This document shows positions 29,413 to 42,500 of a DNA stretch of 64,000 nt, one piece after another. A program made the position numbers and the translations under genes. Within the stretch, counting starts at the first letter, position 1; each line of letters opens with the position of its first letter. The notes below the pieces were generated by a model that saw nothing but the letters and a program-made list of their open reading frames with translations, was not told where the DNA came from and ran no database searches. The DNA lies in NCBI GenBank assembly GCA_932294295.1, contig OW028573.1:72207829-72271828 (forward strand), given 5' to 3'. This stretch comes from Alitta virens (Eukaryota > Annelida > Polychaeta > Phyllodocida > Nereididae).

Positions 29413-30930
29413 CTTTTCAGTACACCCTATAATTGCAGGAAGCCGACAACAAAATGGCACAGTTCTGTCTTTTGTTTATCAGTGACATATCATTGTCTTT
29501 TTTTTTGTCTTTTTACCCGCAAACTATAGACTACCTCCTTCGCGAACTATAGACTGTCAACCTGCTAATGTTTCTGAATAATACTGATACGAAGAACAGA
29601 AATGATATTTGATTTTTTTTCTTCCCCAGTATATAGATAGAAATAGACAAGGATGAAATATTGTTCTAACAAGCAGCTCCAAACATGTGTCTTCGCAGCG
29701 TTACACCATATTGCAGAACATTGGCCACGTAGTAGCATGCACATGTACTTACCAAGAGAGACCAATAATTGGTTAACTCGGACATTATTGGATTGACCCA
29801 TGGGTTGCCCAAATGTCACCTTCTGTGCTGCACGAGCCATTAGGCCAGTTCTCAGACTCTTCCCGCTATTACAGCTGTTATCACACTCTCGAAATAAGCT
29901 TCATATGACATTTTCCATATTATATCCATGTAAAGAGTCCAAATTCGCTTTGTTTGAACTTGGGAGTCTGGCTGGCCTCCTTAATTATAAGTTGTGAGTT
30001 GACTTTCATCTTTGAAAATTGGTGGGCTCCCCCATGATTGTAGCAGACAGGGTTGCAAGCTATATGAAATAGTAGGAGGTGAGATAAAGGACTGATGTAT
30101 GTAATGTGGGGGCTTAAGCAAGGTTGAGTTATTTGCATGTGAGTGTAGAAAAGAGAACGTGGATATAAAGCCTCTTCTGGCTGTTTGACAGCTGAACATC
30201 TAACAGCTCGGAGCCAGGCGCAGATGTAACGAGGAAAGTAAAAACTTCAGGGAGAGCAGATGCAGTTGCAGACTAGCAGGGATGCTGAGATGCTAAGATG
30301 CTGAGATGGGAGACAAGTTGCTTTGGGTGTGAAAGCGTGCGCCTTGCAATGGTCCCCATGACTACATTCATTTTGCATTATGATGCCTCTGCCATGCCTC
30401 CCAGCTGTTTGATGATTTCCAAGTCTTCTTGAGGCCGGTGCAGCCCACAGACATTGAGCTACTGATGGAGTTGTTCAATTGTTAATGAGGGGCCCTGCAG
30501 ATAGCTCTCTGCTACTGGCCATTAGCAAATAAACATCTTATCAATAATCCACTCATGCCCTGCAGCTTCCAATAAATTGAGCCTCATAACTTGCCTGAGC
30601 CCTGCCTCTGTATGGCAACTGCGTAATTAACATTGATGTATATCAAAGCACAGAATACACTGTGTGCTTACAGAGAATAGACTGCTGATTGCGTTTGTCT
30701 CTGAGTACCTCATACAATAATACTGGCATTATATGCTGCTTTGTGCAGGACAACTAAACGGGTGATTGTGAATGGGACCTAAATCTGCTCTTGTGTGACA
30801 GCCCATCACCCACAATACACAGATTGGAGGGACAATAACATCCGTTGCAATATTCAGTCCAGCAACAAATAATACAATAGACCACTGTGCAGTGTACTTT
30901 TGCTCTTATACAATGGTAATGACTTAATTT

Positions 30931-31029
30931 ATATGCCCTTTATGGCGGAATCATTTAGGAACACTGACATTAGACTTAGTTTCTATGCCCTTTAAGACGA
31001 AATCAGTTAGGAATACTGACATCAGAAAT
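30931..31029. repeat. Imperfect tandem duplication, period about 52 bp
   Basis: Two copies of a segment with the landmarks ATGCCCTTTA, AATCA.TTAGGAA and ACTGACAT occur 52 bases apart (ATGCCC at 30933 and 30985), differing at several positions. Confidence 0.75.
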
Positions 31030-34000
31030 GGTCGAAGGACACTCTTGTAACTAGGCTCCGGTTTGCTCATCGTGTAATGAAATGCAAAACAAGAAATTGG
31101 CAGATCCATTCTCGATAATGGAGATTGTGCTTTGTTGGGGAAGAACAGTGACTAGAATCAGTCAGATGACGTCACAGACCTTGAGGATAAATGAGTAACA
31201 ATCTATATCCACTAGAGGGCTCCCCAGGAGATTGGGATGACAAAGCAGGCAGTCCTCATGCCCAAACAGTGGCATCTTCAAAGGCCAAGATTGCTGCTCG
31301 GCTTGTTTAAATGGGAGTTTCCTGAGCACACAGACCATCTTGATTCTTTCAAGTCTTGAGTATCAATTGTGAGGCAGAGTGTGTGCGGCCGCATGCCAGG
31401 GAGGCAGGCCAGGGCTCCAGAGATGCTCAGATGTCAGTGCCCTCAGACTACTGCCCTGCGCTGTCATGGGGGAGGTGGGAGGGGGAAAGACACTTGGTTG
31501 CTTGATTGCTCTCATCTTCTCCGCTAGAGTGCGCAATAGCAGACTTCCCTTCGCCTGCAGACGGCGCTGCCACTGGGCTTAAGTTTGAATCCAAATTCCT
31601 CCATAAAAACTGTTGGCTTTTCATCAAAAGCAATAGAAATATAATCGACGACTGTTTGTCTCTCCCCCTGGCTGCATAGGAACTTTGAATTAGGCTGGCA
31701 ACCCAGCCTGGCAAATCTCTTGTGCAAGACAGAGATATACAGACACCAGCAGCGTTCTGTCAAAAGGCAAGGACCTAATTGCATTGTCATACCAATATGA
31801 CATTAGCAAACATTTACCTTGCAATAAATCAATATGCTGTCTAGGCTTGGATGATAACGCTTGTTTTGTGATGATAGTTTTACACATAATACTGGCGCTC
31901 AATTGTGACATCCTGTGACGGTTCTAGTTTGCTTTGTTTATTGACTCCACCTAAGCTTTGGCATATTGAAGCTATTTGTAAAAACTCAACTCATCAACAA
32001 CCCGAAGTCAAAAGAGACACGGTGAGCAGTAGCTAGTCACTTGGTTCTGTTAGGGGGTTGGGGGATCCTCAGAGTGTCATTGCAAGTAGCCCATTACAAT
32101 CCAGAAAAAGAAGATAAATGTGCAAAGCTTCAATGCCTGATCCCTGGTGTCTCATTCTGCGGCACGGATCTTCTCAATCCTTCCCTGTTTGATGTTTCAA
32201 GGTCTTGGAGTAAACTGATATAGAGAGCAAGAATAATTAGCCACCAGGGGTCCCTAAGCTGACCTTGTGTTCCAGAATTTATTAGAAGAGCACTGGCTCG
32301 TTTGTTACCATGTATCCGCTGCCCTGTCAGCTTCGAGTGAATGTATTGTGGGCAAATATGCAGCCAATGATAAATAAACATCAACAGAGCATTCCAGGCT
32401 AAGGTCAGCCCATGTACCTGGTCCCTGCTTTGTGTCAGCCTTTGTGCGACTGTCATGTGGGCAGTTTGACCACTGGTCAGCAGGAACAATTGCGTGGCGA
32501 GATTACAGGCCAAGACTGATGGCTAAATAAAGTGCCACATCTGCAGGGTCAGGTCTTGTTGCTGTCATGGTCGGCCAAATGTGCTGGTTAGAGATTAGCA
32601 GGTCGTGCTCCCTGCAAAGTTTAGAGGGGAGTCCAGGGTGAAGGGGAGGTGGACTGGGGAGTGATGGGGAGTGATGGGGAGCACGCGACACTTTAATCAT
32701 GTGGTGTCATCAAGTGAGTTGAATGCGGTTCACCCTTTGCAGTCCAGAACTAAGGCAGGCGTCATTACGCAGAGCCATATACGGGGTGTGCAGAGAGATT
32801 AGTGGGTGGCAAGGATGCCCCTTGCCATATTCCTTCCATGAGCCTTCATCCCAGCCTCCCTTCTGCAGCTGACCTGGCCGCTTTTTCAATGAACTGCTTC
32901 ATTAGCCTCCACTTCGCAGCGCCCTGGCCCTGCTCATTTAAGCCGTATACATGCGTTTTCCTTATCAGGTGCTAATCTAATGGGGCTGATAGTGTGGCCC
33001 AATCAGGCTGCCAACCCCTATCACGTGATGTATGGGGCTGCGGGTCACGTGATTTCCTGTAAATAGGAAACGCCAGGGGGCGCGGGTGAGTGCCCTGCTT
33101 ACTAATCGGCCGGGATAGCGGGCAACTCTGCACTGGCCTTGATATTGATATGACTATTCGGAGCTGATCCCCCGTGAGCCTTTGGTGGACTGGGGCTGTG
33201 CTAGAGAGTGGACAGAGGCCAGTTGTAGCCCTCAATCCCCGTGCAATTGCTCAGACTGGCCAGTCGACTGTCCATCTATTTTTCATAGGCAGGAGGCAGA
33301 GGCTTGGGTCGTAAGTTGAGCGCACATGGGCATCTGTGTCTGCGCTGCGCCAGTTGAGTCCCTAGGATGCGATGCTGCCTCTCTATTATTAATTGCCGAG
33401 CAGTGGAGGCAGGTGAAAATGGTAGAAGTATGCTGCAAGACACATGGCCCGCAAGACACCCCCTTGTGACAGATGGCATGGGAGGCAGCCGGGCCCTGGC
33501 TCTAATGATCTATTGATGAAACCAAGCAGCACTGATCTGCCTCCCCATCAGCCTTTCTTCATTATAATATGTCATCGACTGGGTCAGTCAGCTGCTTGGC
33601 TACTTCTACCTCTGCTCCATGGACTTGGCCTGGTATTGAGACATCCATTGATATAACTTTGCTTAGGCTGGCCCCAACAAAAGGATGGTTATAGATGCAC
33701 CTCCGGGAGCAAATCAACTGCTTGTAATTATAGTTGGATTCTTCAATGATGATTTGCCAGGGAGACTGATTTACTATTTGAGCAGAAATTCAATCTTTCA
33801 TGTCTGTGACTGTAATATAACCCCTCCCCATTCCGTCTGTGTCAGCCAACCAGTCAGCCAGTTTGTCAGTCTATCCATCTCTATTTCACCCTCTTTTTCT
33901 TGTTTACTGACTTGTTTTCCTGTCATGACAGCAGACAGTGAACTTTGTAGCCATTCAACCCCCAAGTGTATATGAGCCTCAATTCCGCTGGCTAAGCACT

Positions 34001-34132
34001 ATTATATTTCTGATGAGTCGCTAGCATGAAACCAGAATGAGAGTGAGTTCGGGCAGGGGGACTTTCGGTAACAAAGTCCTCGTTACTACAAAGGACCTGG
34101 AACCTCTTTGTAGCTTTGCGTCTGCGCTGCCA

Positions 34133-34235
34133 GTCAGGTGTTAGTCAGGTGTTAGTCAGATGTTAGTCAGATGTTAGTCAGATGTTAGTCAGATGTTAGT
34201 CAGATGTTAGTTAGATGTTGGTCTAATGTTGGCCT
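34133..34235. repeat. Minisatellite, 11-bp unit (TCAGATGTTAG)
   Basis: About nine copies of an 11-base unit. The central copies are identical and edge copies drift (TCAGGTGTTAG at the left, TTGGTCTAATG-like at the right), a pattern expected from replication slippage or unequal exchange. Confidence 0.9.
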
Positions 34236-35244
34236 AATGTGGCAACAGGCACCCAGGCATAACGAGTAGGGCTGCCCTTGTCGTGGTAAATAATCGAAAC
34301 GGGGACTTATGATTCTCCCCAAAAACCAATTCCCTCCCAGGAGGCGGGTGAACCAAACCCTACAAGTGGAAAATGGTCCATACCATTTGCTGAATAAGGT
34401 GCAGAAAAAGCAGGCCAGATAAATCCGAGCATTTATCAGCAGCGCAAACTTGCAGAAGTGCCAGGGATTCCAATAAACCTGCTAGTAACGTAGCAATGGG
34501 TGCAGGAATGAAGGAGAGCTGCAATAGCCGTGAGCCGAGTCATCCATTGCACGCGCTGCTACTACTGGGGAACGGAGTCAGCCATTCCACGTGGTTTGCA
34601 GAACAATTCCTGACCGAGGGCGAATGAAATGGCCGGCCAACCAGCTGTGTTCTTAGTGTAGCACGCTAGATAAAGCTGGAATTAGGAGGCGGAGGCCAAT
34701 GTCGTCTCTCATGAAGCAATATGGCAATTGATGGCTGGAGGATTCCTCCTGCTCGCTCTCCTGTACTAGTCATGTCGTCTGGGTGTGTTCAATCAGTCCA
34801 TCACTCCAATAACCTCCCTTTACTCCAAGGTCTGTGAGGTCGTCTCTATAAACAATATATATCTAGATACTGTGGTTCCTTGACAAGTAAAGAGGCTCTG
34901 CCTCGGAGTTCTGCCTTCCATACAAGGAAATCATCCGTGCTGATAGGAAATGAACTCTTGTAGTCTGGGCCAGCTCAGATAATGTCCCTGTCTTCCTTCT
35001 CAGACTACTGTTCCTCCATCTGCTGTGTACATCTAATCCCATTGGGAAATATGATACTCGCCTCGCTAATATGAAGAGATTTAGGTCAGAGTTGTCAAGA
35101 ATTCGCCATGTGGCCCACCCAGCCGCAAGACTGTGCTGTGACGTAGAAAAAGTGCCGCACCTGGGCAGGCTAATGCAATTGCTGAGGTCACCTTATGATA
35201 ACACTGGAATACTAGGGCCCTTTACGAGATAGAATGCTACTACA

Positions 35245-35327
35245 TGATAGGATGGGATAGGATAGGATATGATAGGATAAGATAAGATAGGATAGAATAG
35301 GAAAGGACAGGATAGGATAGGATAGTG
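35245..35327. repeat. Pentanucleotide microsatellite (GGATA)n
   Basis: About sixteen GATAG/GGATA units with point interruptions. The repeat contains GATA cores, so GATA-factor motif hits here are likely trivial. Confidence 0.9.
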
Positions 35328-36221
35328 ACCACAATATTATATTATCTGCATAAGGGTAATGCATGAAACATGAGTGATACGGTTCGAAAAGGTCAGTTCA
35401 GGGCAGTTAGGGATAGAAGTAGGGTAGACTAGGTGGAGCTAAAGAGTAAATGGTTGGCTTAGGAAAGGATAGAGACTTTATAGAGCTTTTAACCCATTCA
35501 TATCTGTCGAGGGAACATAGAAGGCAGATCTTGCGTAACCCACTTGATCTAAATTCGGCTGACACGAGCAGAGCGCAATTTCTGCCTGATATACACTAGG
35601 TTTGGCAGGCGCTCTATAAATTCTGCAACGTCATAGGCCGTGTCATGGATGTCACGACGTCGCCAGCCCAGCGTTATGCATGTAAAGCCCTCTCATAGTG
35701 CCCATGCGCATATTTATTAAGCATATATGTCACAATGTGTATTTGAAGACCTCGCAAGCCCCTGCCATTTGGGCCAGTGGAGTGGACAACCGATACAAGA
35801 AAGGCAGCAATTATGCGCTTGGCCTACATAAAACATCAGGCAGAAGGGATGTGTGTTTAGCAATTCTTGATGAAGAATGACGTCTTTGAAAGGGCTGTGA
35901 TCGCACGTCCTATCGACGTCATTAACTTGTTAAACATTAGCGATAAGAATTCGTGTGCCTTCGATTCATAATGATTAATTAGAGCGAAAGAGGAGAGAGG
36001 CAGGAACGCCATTAGGGCGTGCTGCTGGAATATTAAAACAAGGTGTTTATTATAATCATTTGATTGAGCGCGCTTGGTTGAGTGATCAGAGCGCAGCGAC
36101 ACAACACGCACATTAAGCGAACAAACAGTTTGAGCAATTAGCTACAATTAGAGGGAGTAATAAGCATGCGCACTAATGTCTCCGCCTCATCAAATAATTC
36201 TTTTTTTCTGTTTTCTTGCAG

Positions 36222-36506
36222 GCAAGATGGAGTACTGTCCGTGGGAGGCTTTCAGGGCTCAGTGTTTACACGACGAAGTTCTGGTCATAGAGACGGCACG
36301 TTATGGGCGCATGCACCTCGGGAGGTGTGTCAAGAACGACCTTGGGTACGTTGGCTGCTTCACGGATGTCCAGGACCTGGCCGACGGATGGTGCTCGGGG
36401 CGACAGAGCTGTGAAATCGCCATTCCCAACCCTGAACTGGACAACCTCAAGCCCTGCCTGGAGGACCTCAAGTCCTACTTCGAAGTGACCTACAAATGCA
36501 TCAAAG
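36222..36506 (+). CDS. Exon: SUEL-type galactose-binding lectin domain
   Basis: Encodes 95 codons in phase 1-1, preceded by a T-rich tract and TTGCAG and followed by GTAACT. The residues show the SUEL layout: eight cysteines (in EYC, AQC, GRC, VGC, GWC, QSC, KPC and YKC), the signature TARYGR after a hydrophobic strand, a GWCSGRQSC motif and a closing F-EVTYKC strand. Known SUEL domains bind rhamnose or galactose, or act as protein-binding modules in latrophilins and EVA-1. One domain fills exactly one exon with symmetrical phase, as in shuffled modules. The internal ATG in GKMEYC is unlikely to be the true start because it would leave no signal peptide. Confidence 0.92.
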
Positions 36507-39500
36507 GTAACTGGAAAACAGTAGACCTGTCTAACATGAGACGATATGTAATGAGTGTGAGCTGCAATAAATACAACATCATAAATCCCCGGCTAATCCC
36601 TTTATTATATATACACCTAACATGATCGATATGCTCACTTCCGCCTGGCCAGCCAATTAGCTGCTTATTAAGTTCATTTATCAAGAACAATAGAAAACCA
36701 ATAAATAAAGCCCTGGGCAAATGTGCTGCCAGCAAGTGTTATTCACCTACAGGCTCAAATCGGGTACTTCTGCCTGAATAATTTAGGGTAATGCAAGCTG
36801 TTTTTGCCAACGTGACTCCATTGAGTAACCCCCCCCCCCCCCCTTCTTCTAGACCCCTCGTTACCCTACTCTCCTCGAGACGTACACACACGTCCAATTA
36901 CCTCATTCCCCTCCGAGCCAGGAGAGCACTGGGTCTGAAGCTTCATAAAGCCCGCACAGCTGCCACCTAGCGGGCAGGTGAAATAGGGGCCAGGTCACGT
37001 GTGCACCGGAAGTAGGGTGTCGACAACTTTCCTGTCACGTGTTGAGTCATTACGGTGTGTTATGGGAGGAAGGAGCATCGTGCGGTGCTGAGGTCTAGCT
37101 GTGCAGTTATTTGTAATAAGATGATGAAGAGAAGTCTAACTTTACAGGAATCCGAAAAGGCCAGGTAATCTGGCCCAGTGTTCTTCGATCAGCTCCCCTG
37201 CAAACAACTCATGAATATTAATGACCAGTCCTGTACATCCCACCCCCCTTCTCTCCCACACACACACAGACTTCTGTCTGCTCAGGTAAACATTTTCGCA
37301 TGAATCTGCCTTTTCCTTCTTTGCTACCATGACAAACTCATCTCCTGTGGCCAGGCGATTGTCTTTTCAGACAACACAGCCCCCGGGGGGAGGGGCCACT
37401 CCCGCTGCTTGTTCTTCGACTGGTTTCATGCTGAGGTATACGGAGCAGGGTGGGGCGACCCCAGGGCTTGTCCCAATAGATCTGGATGAAAGGAATGCAT
37501 TACCAAAGCGTGTACACCCCGAATAGGATTTTGTCAGCCTCGGTAAAATGGCCTCCCTGCATATTTTCTAATCGCGCCATATTTGCGGCAGCCATGTTGA
37601 TCTTAGTCACGTGACGTTCACCTGTTAGTCCCACAGAGGGGTCCTAACCTTGGACTGCCCTACAGCCCGCAATAAATCATAAATGGAATCAGAGCAAATG
37701 GCATCAATAATTGTCCACCTTGATCCCGGCATGCAAAGCGCTCCTTCTTTTGACCGGCAAACCGTGGCAGCAACAAAATGGCGGAAAGCCCAGAATGCCA
37801 CAACGGCCCAAGCCAAAATAGTATCAGAACAAAGTTATGGCTGCAGCCAGAAGGATGAAATAGACCAGAACAGAAACAAACATGGCCGATTGCATTGTGG
37901 CGGACAAGATGTCTTCCTGAAACCTTTGATCAATTTCGAATTGTCCAAAATCCACTCCGGGAGTAATCAATCAATCGAATGTGTTCAGGAGTAAAAGCCC
38001 CATTGTTTGTTTCTCACACAACAAATTTCGAGCAAGAGCACGAACGATTTACACTCATTTCATAAACAAACATCGATCGCTGCTGTTAATTTGAATGTTT
38101 ATTGGTTGAAGCCCTTGACATAGTACACACACTGCATTGTCGTCTGTCACTGGGCCGGAGCAGTTATGGAAGCCTATCAGGCTCTTATTAAGGAAACCTC
38201 CACGCTGGCCCCTCTTTATGACAGATAGTTTTTCATAAGCATGCATAATTAACGGTATCAACATGTCTTAATTAATTGCGGCAATATTAATTGACAAATC
38301 GCAGTGAGATGAAAGTTGTTAATCACGGCCGCGCCAGTCCTTAAGGCCAAGACGAAGAAGTGTCAGCCAAAGTCGGAAGTTTCTCAATCCTGATTATTTC
38401 TGCTTGATCAGACTCCAAAAAGAGCCTTGTCGCTCGGCTTTGATTTAAAACGTCAATATTATCTGGCGGCTTAGAGGATGGCAGGTCTGTCACGAACACA
38501 AAAGCAGGGCGACATGTTCTCCCTTGACAAAGTAAGCAATATGGCGGCTGAACCACGTGCCCGCCTTCCCACAATACCCTTCCCTAGCGCCTTCGTGTCC
38601 CACCCTCGCTCCCAATATTTGCTCGACTTGTGGTCATTTTTTTAGCAGCAGAGATGGCGGGACAAGCCGATGAATTTGAAAATACCAACTTGGGCCCAGA
38701 AAGATTTGATTCGACCATCGCCAGCAGCTAATGCGCAGTTCGCGTGTTTACACTCAGAGATCCGCCAACGACATCGTTTGATAGGCGAAAATTCATCATA
38801 TTGGCGTGTCTAACTTGTCATAGTGTTTTTAGGAGATTTTCCTAACCAGGCCTCTGGGAGACAAACCAAATTTGAAAAGGAGGAGGCGACTTTCGTGACG
38901 GATGCTGAAACAGTTAGCAGCCATATTTTTGCATGCCATAAACAAACACGTCACGTGACATGCTTGCCTCTGAGCAGACGCGGATTTTCATTCATCTCCA
39001 TGGAGGCAAGTATAAATTTGCCAAGTGGAGAAGAACGATAAAATTCCAATTAACTTGGGCTAAATATTGTCGAATTTTGAGGAAGGCAGTATTATGAGTA
39101 AATTATCTGGGACATGAATGAATATGGGTATTAAGGCCATTTAATATCAGATTGCAGCATTAAATTGTTCTGGGAGAACCATGATTTGGTCCTTCACAAA
39201 TTTTATAACTGACATCAAAACTCATCATCAAATTATGCGGTTTGAACTTGGTTCTCAAGACCCAGTTTACGCCACTTGCCGGTTTTTGTAGCATTTCTCA
39301 TGTTTTGGCGCCATAAAGCATGGAACATAATCCTTGCCCTGATGTTTGCACATCCGACTGTTGATGACATCGAACGACTGTGCCTAATGGAATGTTTAAG
39401 GCGCTTTTCTCCTGGCGCAAGTCGTAACACTGAACGTCGTAAATTAGCGCCAAGCAGAGAATTAGTAAAAGGCGCTAAATGCGTCCAACTGATCAGGTTT

Positions 39501-42500
39501 TCATGTAAATGGCGGGCATCATCATTTCACAGGATTTGTGCGTGGAAAAGATCGGGCAGAATCTGCAATGGTAAGAAGCCATAGAACAAGGCATTAAATC
39601 TGTTGGGGAAATTTTATCTTGTCATCTGTGGAAAACATGATATGATTGATAATGGGAGAGGGCTGAGGGAGCATGGCATTATCTCAGGTCACAGCATGGT
39701 GCGTCTTACTCTCTTTTAAAAGCCGATTATCAGGCGGCAAAAGGCTGAGTGAGAGCTGTGATCGCCTTGAAGAGGCCACCAAGAGGCTTCTGTGCCTCCT
39801 CTGTGCCTGATCTTAGCCCGCCAGATTACTGCAATGGGTCTTGATGTTTATTTAGACACAAACATTGGCTGGGATTAGCACGGGGATGCTGGCTGGTGCT
39901 AGAGTGGCCCAGAGGTGGCCGATCAAAAGGTCGAGGACTCCCTCTACACACGAGTAGCAGCAGTGGCATTGTAGGGGGATTAGCGCAGTGTGTTGTGCAC
40001 AGACTGCACGTGTAAACGCATATTTAAGAGCAAGGGGAGTGTTAAAACGTCCCCAGGACAGCCTTTGCACGTCATCTACTTGTGCTAAGTTTCTTCATTA
40101 GCTCCTTGGCAAACTCTACAACACACTGTCTACTCTACAAACTCATTTGCAGCACCAATGTTGCCCCTGTTTTTGTTGGCGTTCAGGGCCTTCTATTCTA
40201 CTGCTGCTAACTTATTTTTAAAGGCATTTAAATGTGGAGAGACAACACCGCCCTGAAGACGCCTCTTGTTCAAAGCATAACGCTTCGTTTCATCCCATGG
40301 TGTAACATGCCTCATTCCTTTGACGATGTGATATGATAGAAAGAGGATACCCTCTACTGCAGCAAACCTAATGTCATTTTGTTTGGAAATTCCCCAGGTA
40401 AATTCGATTTGAAATCATTTAAGTCCTCCAATAAGGAAGGTAAGACAACGATTTGAGAATGGTTATTATTTCATATCTGAAATTTAATAATTTATATCAG
40501 CTGATGTGCACTTTATTTGTGACCTGATATTCTACCACAATTTCGCCATATCGATAACTGTCCCTTTGTATTTTACACCTTGCAATACATAAATTTCAAT
40601 GTTTATGACGACAAAGGTACTCTTGTAGTCATTAAAAAGGTTGCGCATAAAGAAAAACTGCTAACATGGATTTAGTGCGTTCATAAATTTTTTCAGCTAG
40701 TGTACTATTGTAATAGAAATTTGGGTCTTGTTTCGCTTGGCCTTTCTCATTCCCTGTCTTTACCACAGGAAACCGCTTGTGTTACGGTTTATCGGTACTA
40801 GGGTCACATTTTATCTGTACCAGGTTAATGTGGCTATGAAAGTTTGAATCATTCAGCATTATTGTAACATAAACGGTAAGCATATCTGTCACGAGATGTA
40901 ATGGCCAAAGATAGTGGTGTAATGGTGGTATGGCGATGTCTAGACTGATGTCCCAGCTGCTGCTACTGATGCAGAGATATGGGATGGATACCCCAGCATG
41001 GTGTGTCTGCTGCATGGAGTGCCAGGCATGCATGTAAGCAGGTGCAGGGGTCTTGGGAGGTGAGCCACACACACAGAGACACACACACATAGGGTCCTGA
41101 TACAAACCAGGCCTAGTGGTTGGCTTGACGTCCGGCTGCCCCTCCCCCGGTCATATCTCGTCCCAAGAGCAACTCTGGCAAATGTCAGTATTTACCCAAT
41201 CGATTGTGGCGGATGGTTTTCAGGAAGTTCGTTTCTCTTCCATGCGCTGATCTTATTGCGCTAGAAAGCCGCATGCTATTGACAGTGGCTGAGGTTACTG
41301 TCATCTTTGAAGTTGTGGATCACTGCTTGCTTGCTTGCTAGGTCCTCTGCTTCTGTCTTCCCTCAGTGCTATCTTTCTGTCAGTATTTTGATGTCACTCT
41401 AATGTCACTCTAATGTCTACTGATGTTTTTCCTCTTGTCTCATTGCAGTGGCCACGGGTGAAGCGGACAAGTGCCAGACCATGGGCAGAATCAACCTGAG
41501 CGACCACCAGGGCTACATCTCCAACGCCATCACTGAGATCAGCGTATGCGGAAGTAGCGTAGCCCCCTGGCGGGTGGTGGGCGAAGTAGGGCAGACCATC
41601 GAACTGCACCTGATCGATTTTGCTGCTTCCCCCTCCTACAAGGCTCAGCAAGGTGACGTAGAGCGCCACTGCCCGGTCTACGCCACCATCCGCGAAGAAG
41701 GGGTCACTGTAGGCCAGACGATTTGTGGAGGGAGGACCAAAGATAGACACATATACACCAGCGTAGGCAATGTCCTTGACATTGAGATCCCTCTGCAGCA
41801 GGACGCCAAAAAGAGATTTTATCTCATCAACTACAAAAGTGAGTCACTCTCGGTTGACATAACATTTGACAATTGTTACTACGACTTTTGTCCCAGCTTT
41901 TTGCCTCATAAATATAATGTTTCATTGATAAAATATCATGTCAGCTGCAGTCTGTAGTTATGAGTCATGTCAGACATTTAAACGAGTCACAGTTGCCACT
42001 GGGCATAAACTAAACTCATCAAACACTTGGGAGCCCTGTATCATGATTCATTAATGACTTTGACAGCTTATGCTTTATCCAAACAAACCTTTTTTTTTAT
42101 TGACAATAAGGACTGAGCAATTTGACCGATGTCAACAAGCCTAGCTGTATATCAGGAAACTTTGAAGCGAGTTTACCTCATCAAATGGCTCTAACAGAAG
42201 TCTAAATTCTTCTTTGAGTTCTGAGCACTGAATAGCTCCTGTAATTAGATAAGAGATGCACTGATTCACCTGTTCAAGCAGTGAAAAGTGACTGGGGTCG
42301 TTGTAGGCTTTTTGATAAAATTAGATAAATGCTTTGGGAAGGTCTCGTGGGTAAGGGACCTCGGAGTTCACTTGGAAAACCTTTTAGCTCATATGAGGAG
42401 AATGAGGACATGTGACCCCCTTGAAGCTTGACAGAGTGACCAGGGCATATAAGACTAATTCAAGGACTCTTGTTTGCGTTTAGTGTATTAGAATATAAGG

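Larger units (their letters stand above)
1..36221. other. 36-kb non-coding region upstream of, or intronic to, the lectin-CUB gene
   Basis: I found no exon with a recognisable protein family on either strand. Open frames here are short, rich in stop-free low-complexity or arbitrary composition, and lack family motifs. GC is moderate (sample lines near 50%), clearly above the right part of the window. The first lectin exon at 36222 begins in phase 1 after a good polypyrimidine tract, so at least one upstream exon exists; some or all of this stretch is probably its 5' intron and regulatory DNA. It holds microsatellites (listed separately), many TAATTA-type homeodomain cores, CRE palindromes (for example 1384, 4843, 14970, 19120, 25222, 31167) and CpG-rich spots near 4820-5140. 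The assignment as intron rather than intergenic DNA is inference. Confidence 0.6.

Noticed and set aside
34133..34235. CRISPR-like array
   Set aside because: Head-to-tail 11-base units with no spacers, in animal DNA: a minisatellite.
37683..37994. 103-codon plus-strand frame in the lectin gene intron
   Set aside because: No family, no usable splice phase seen on both sides. Left as part of the possible promoter-like zone.
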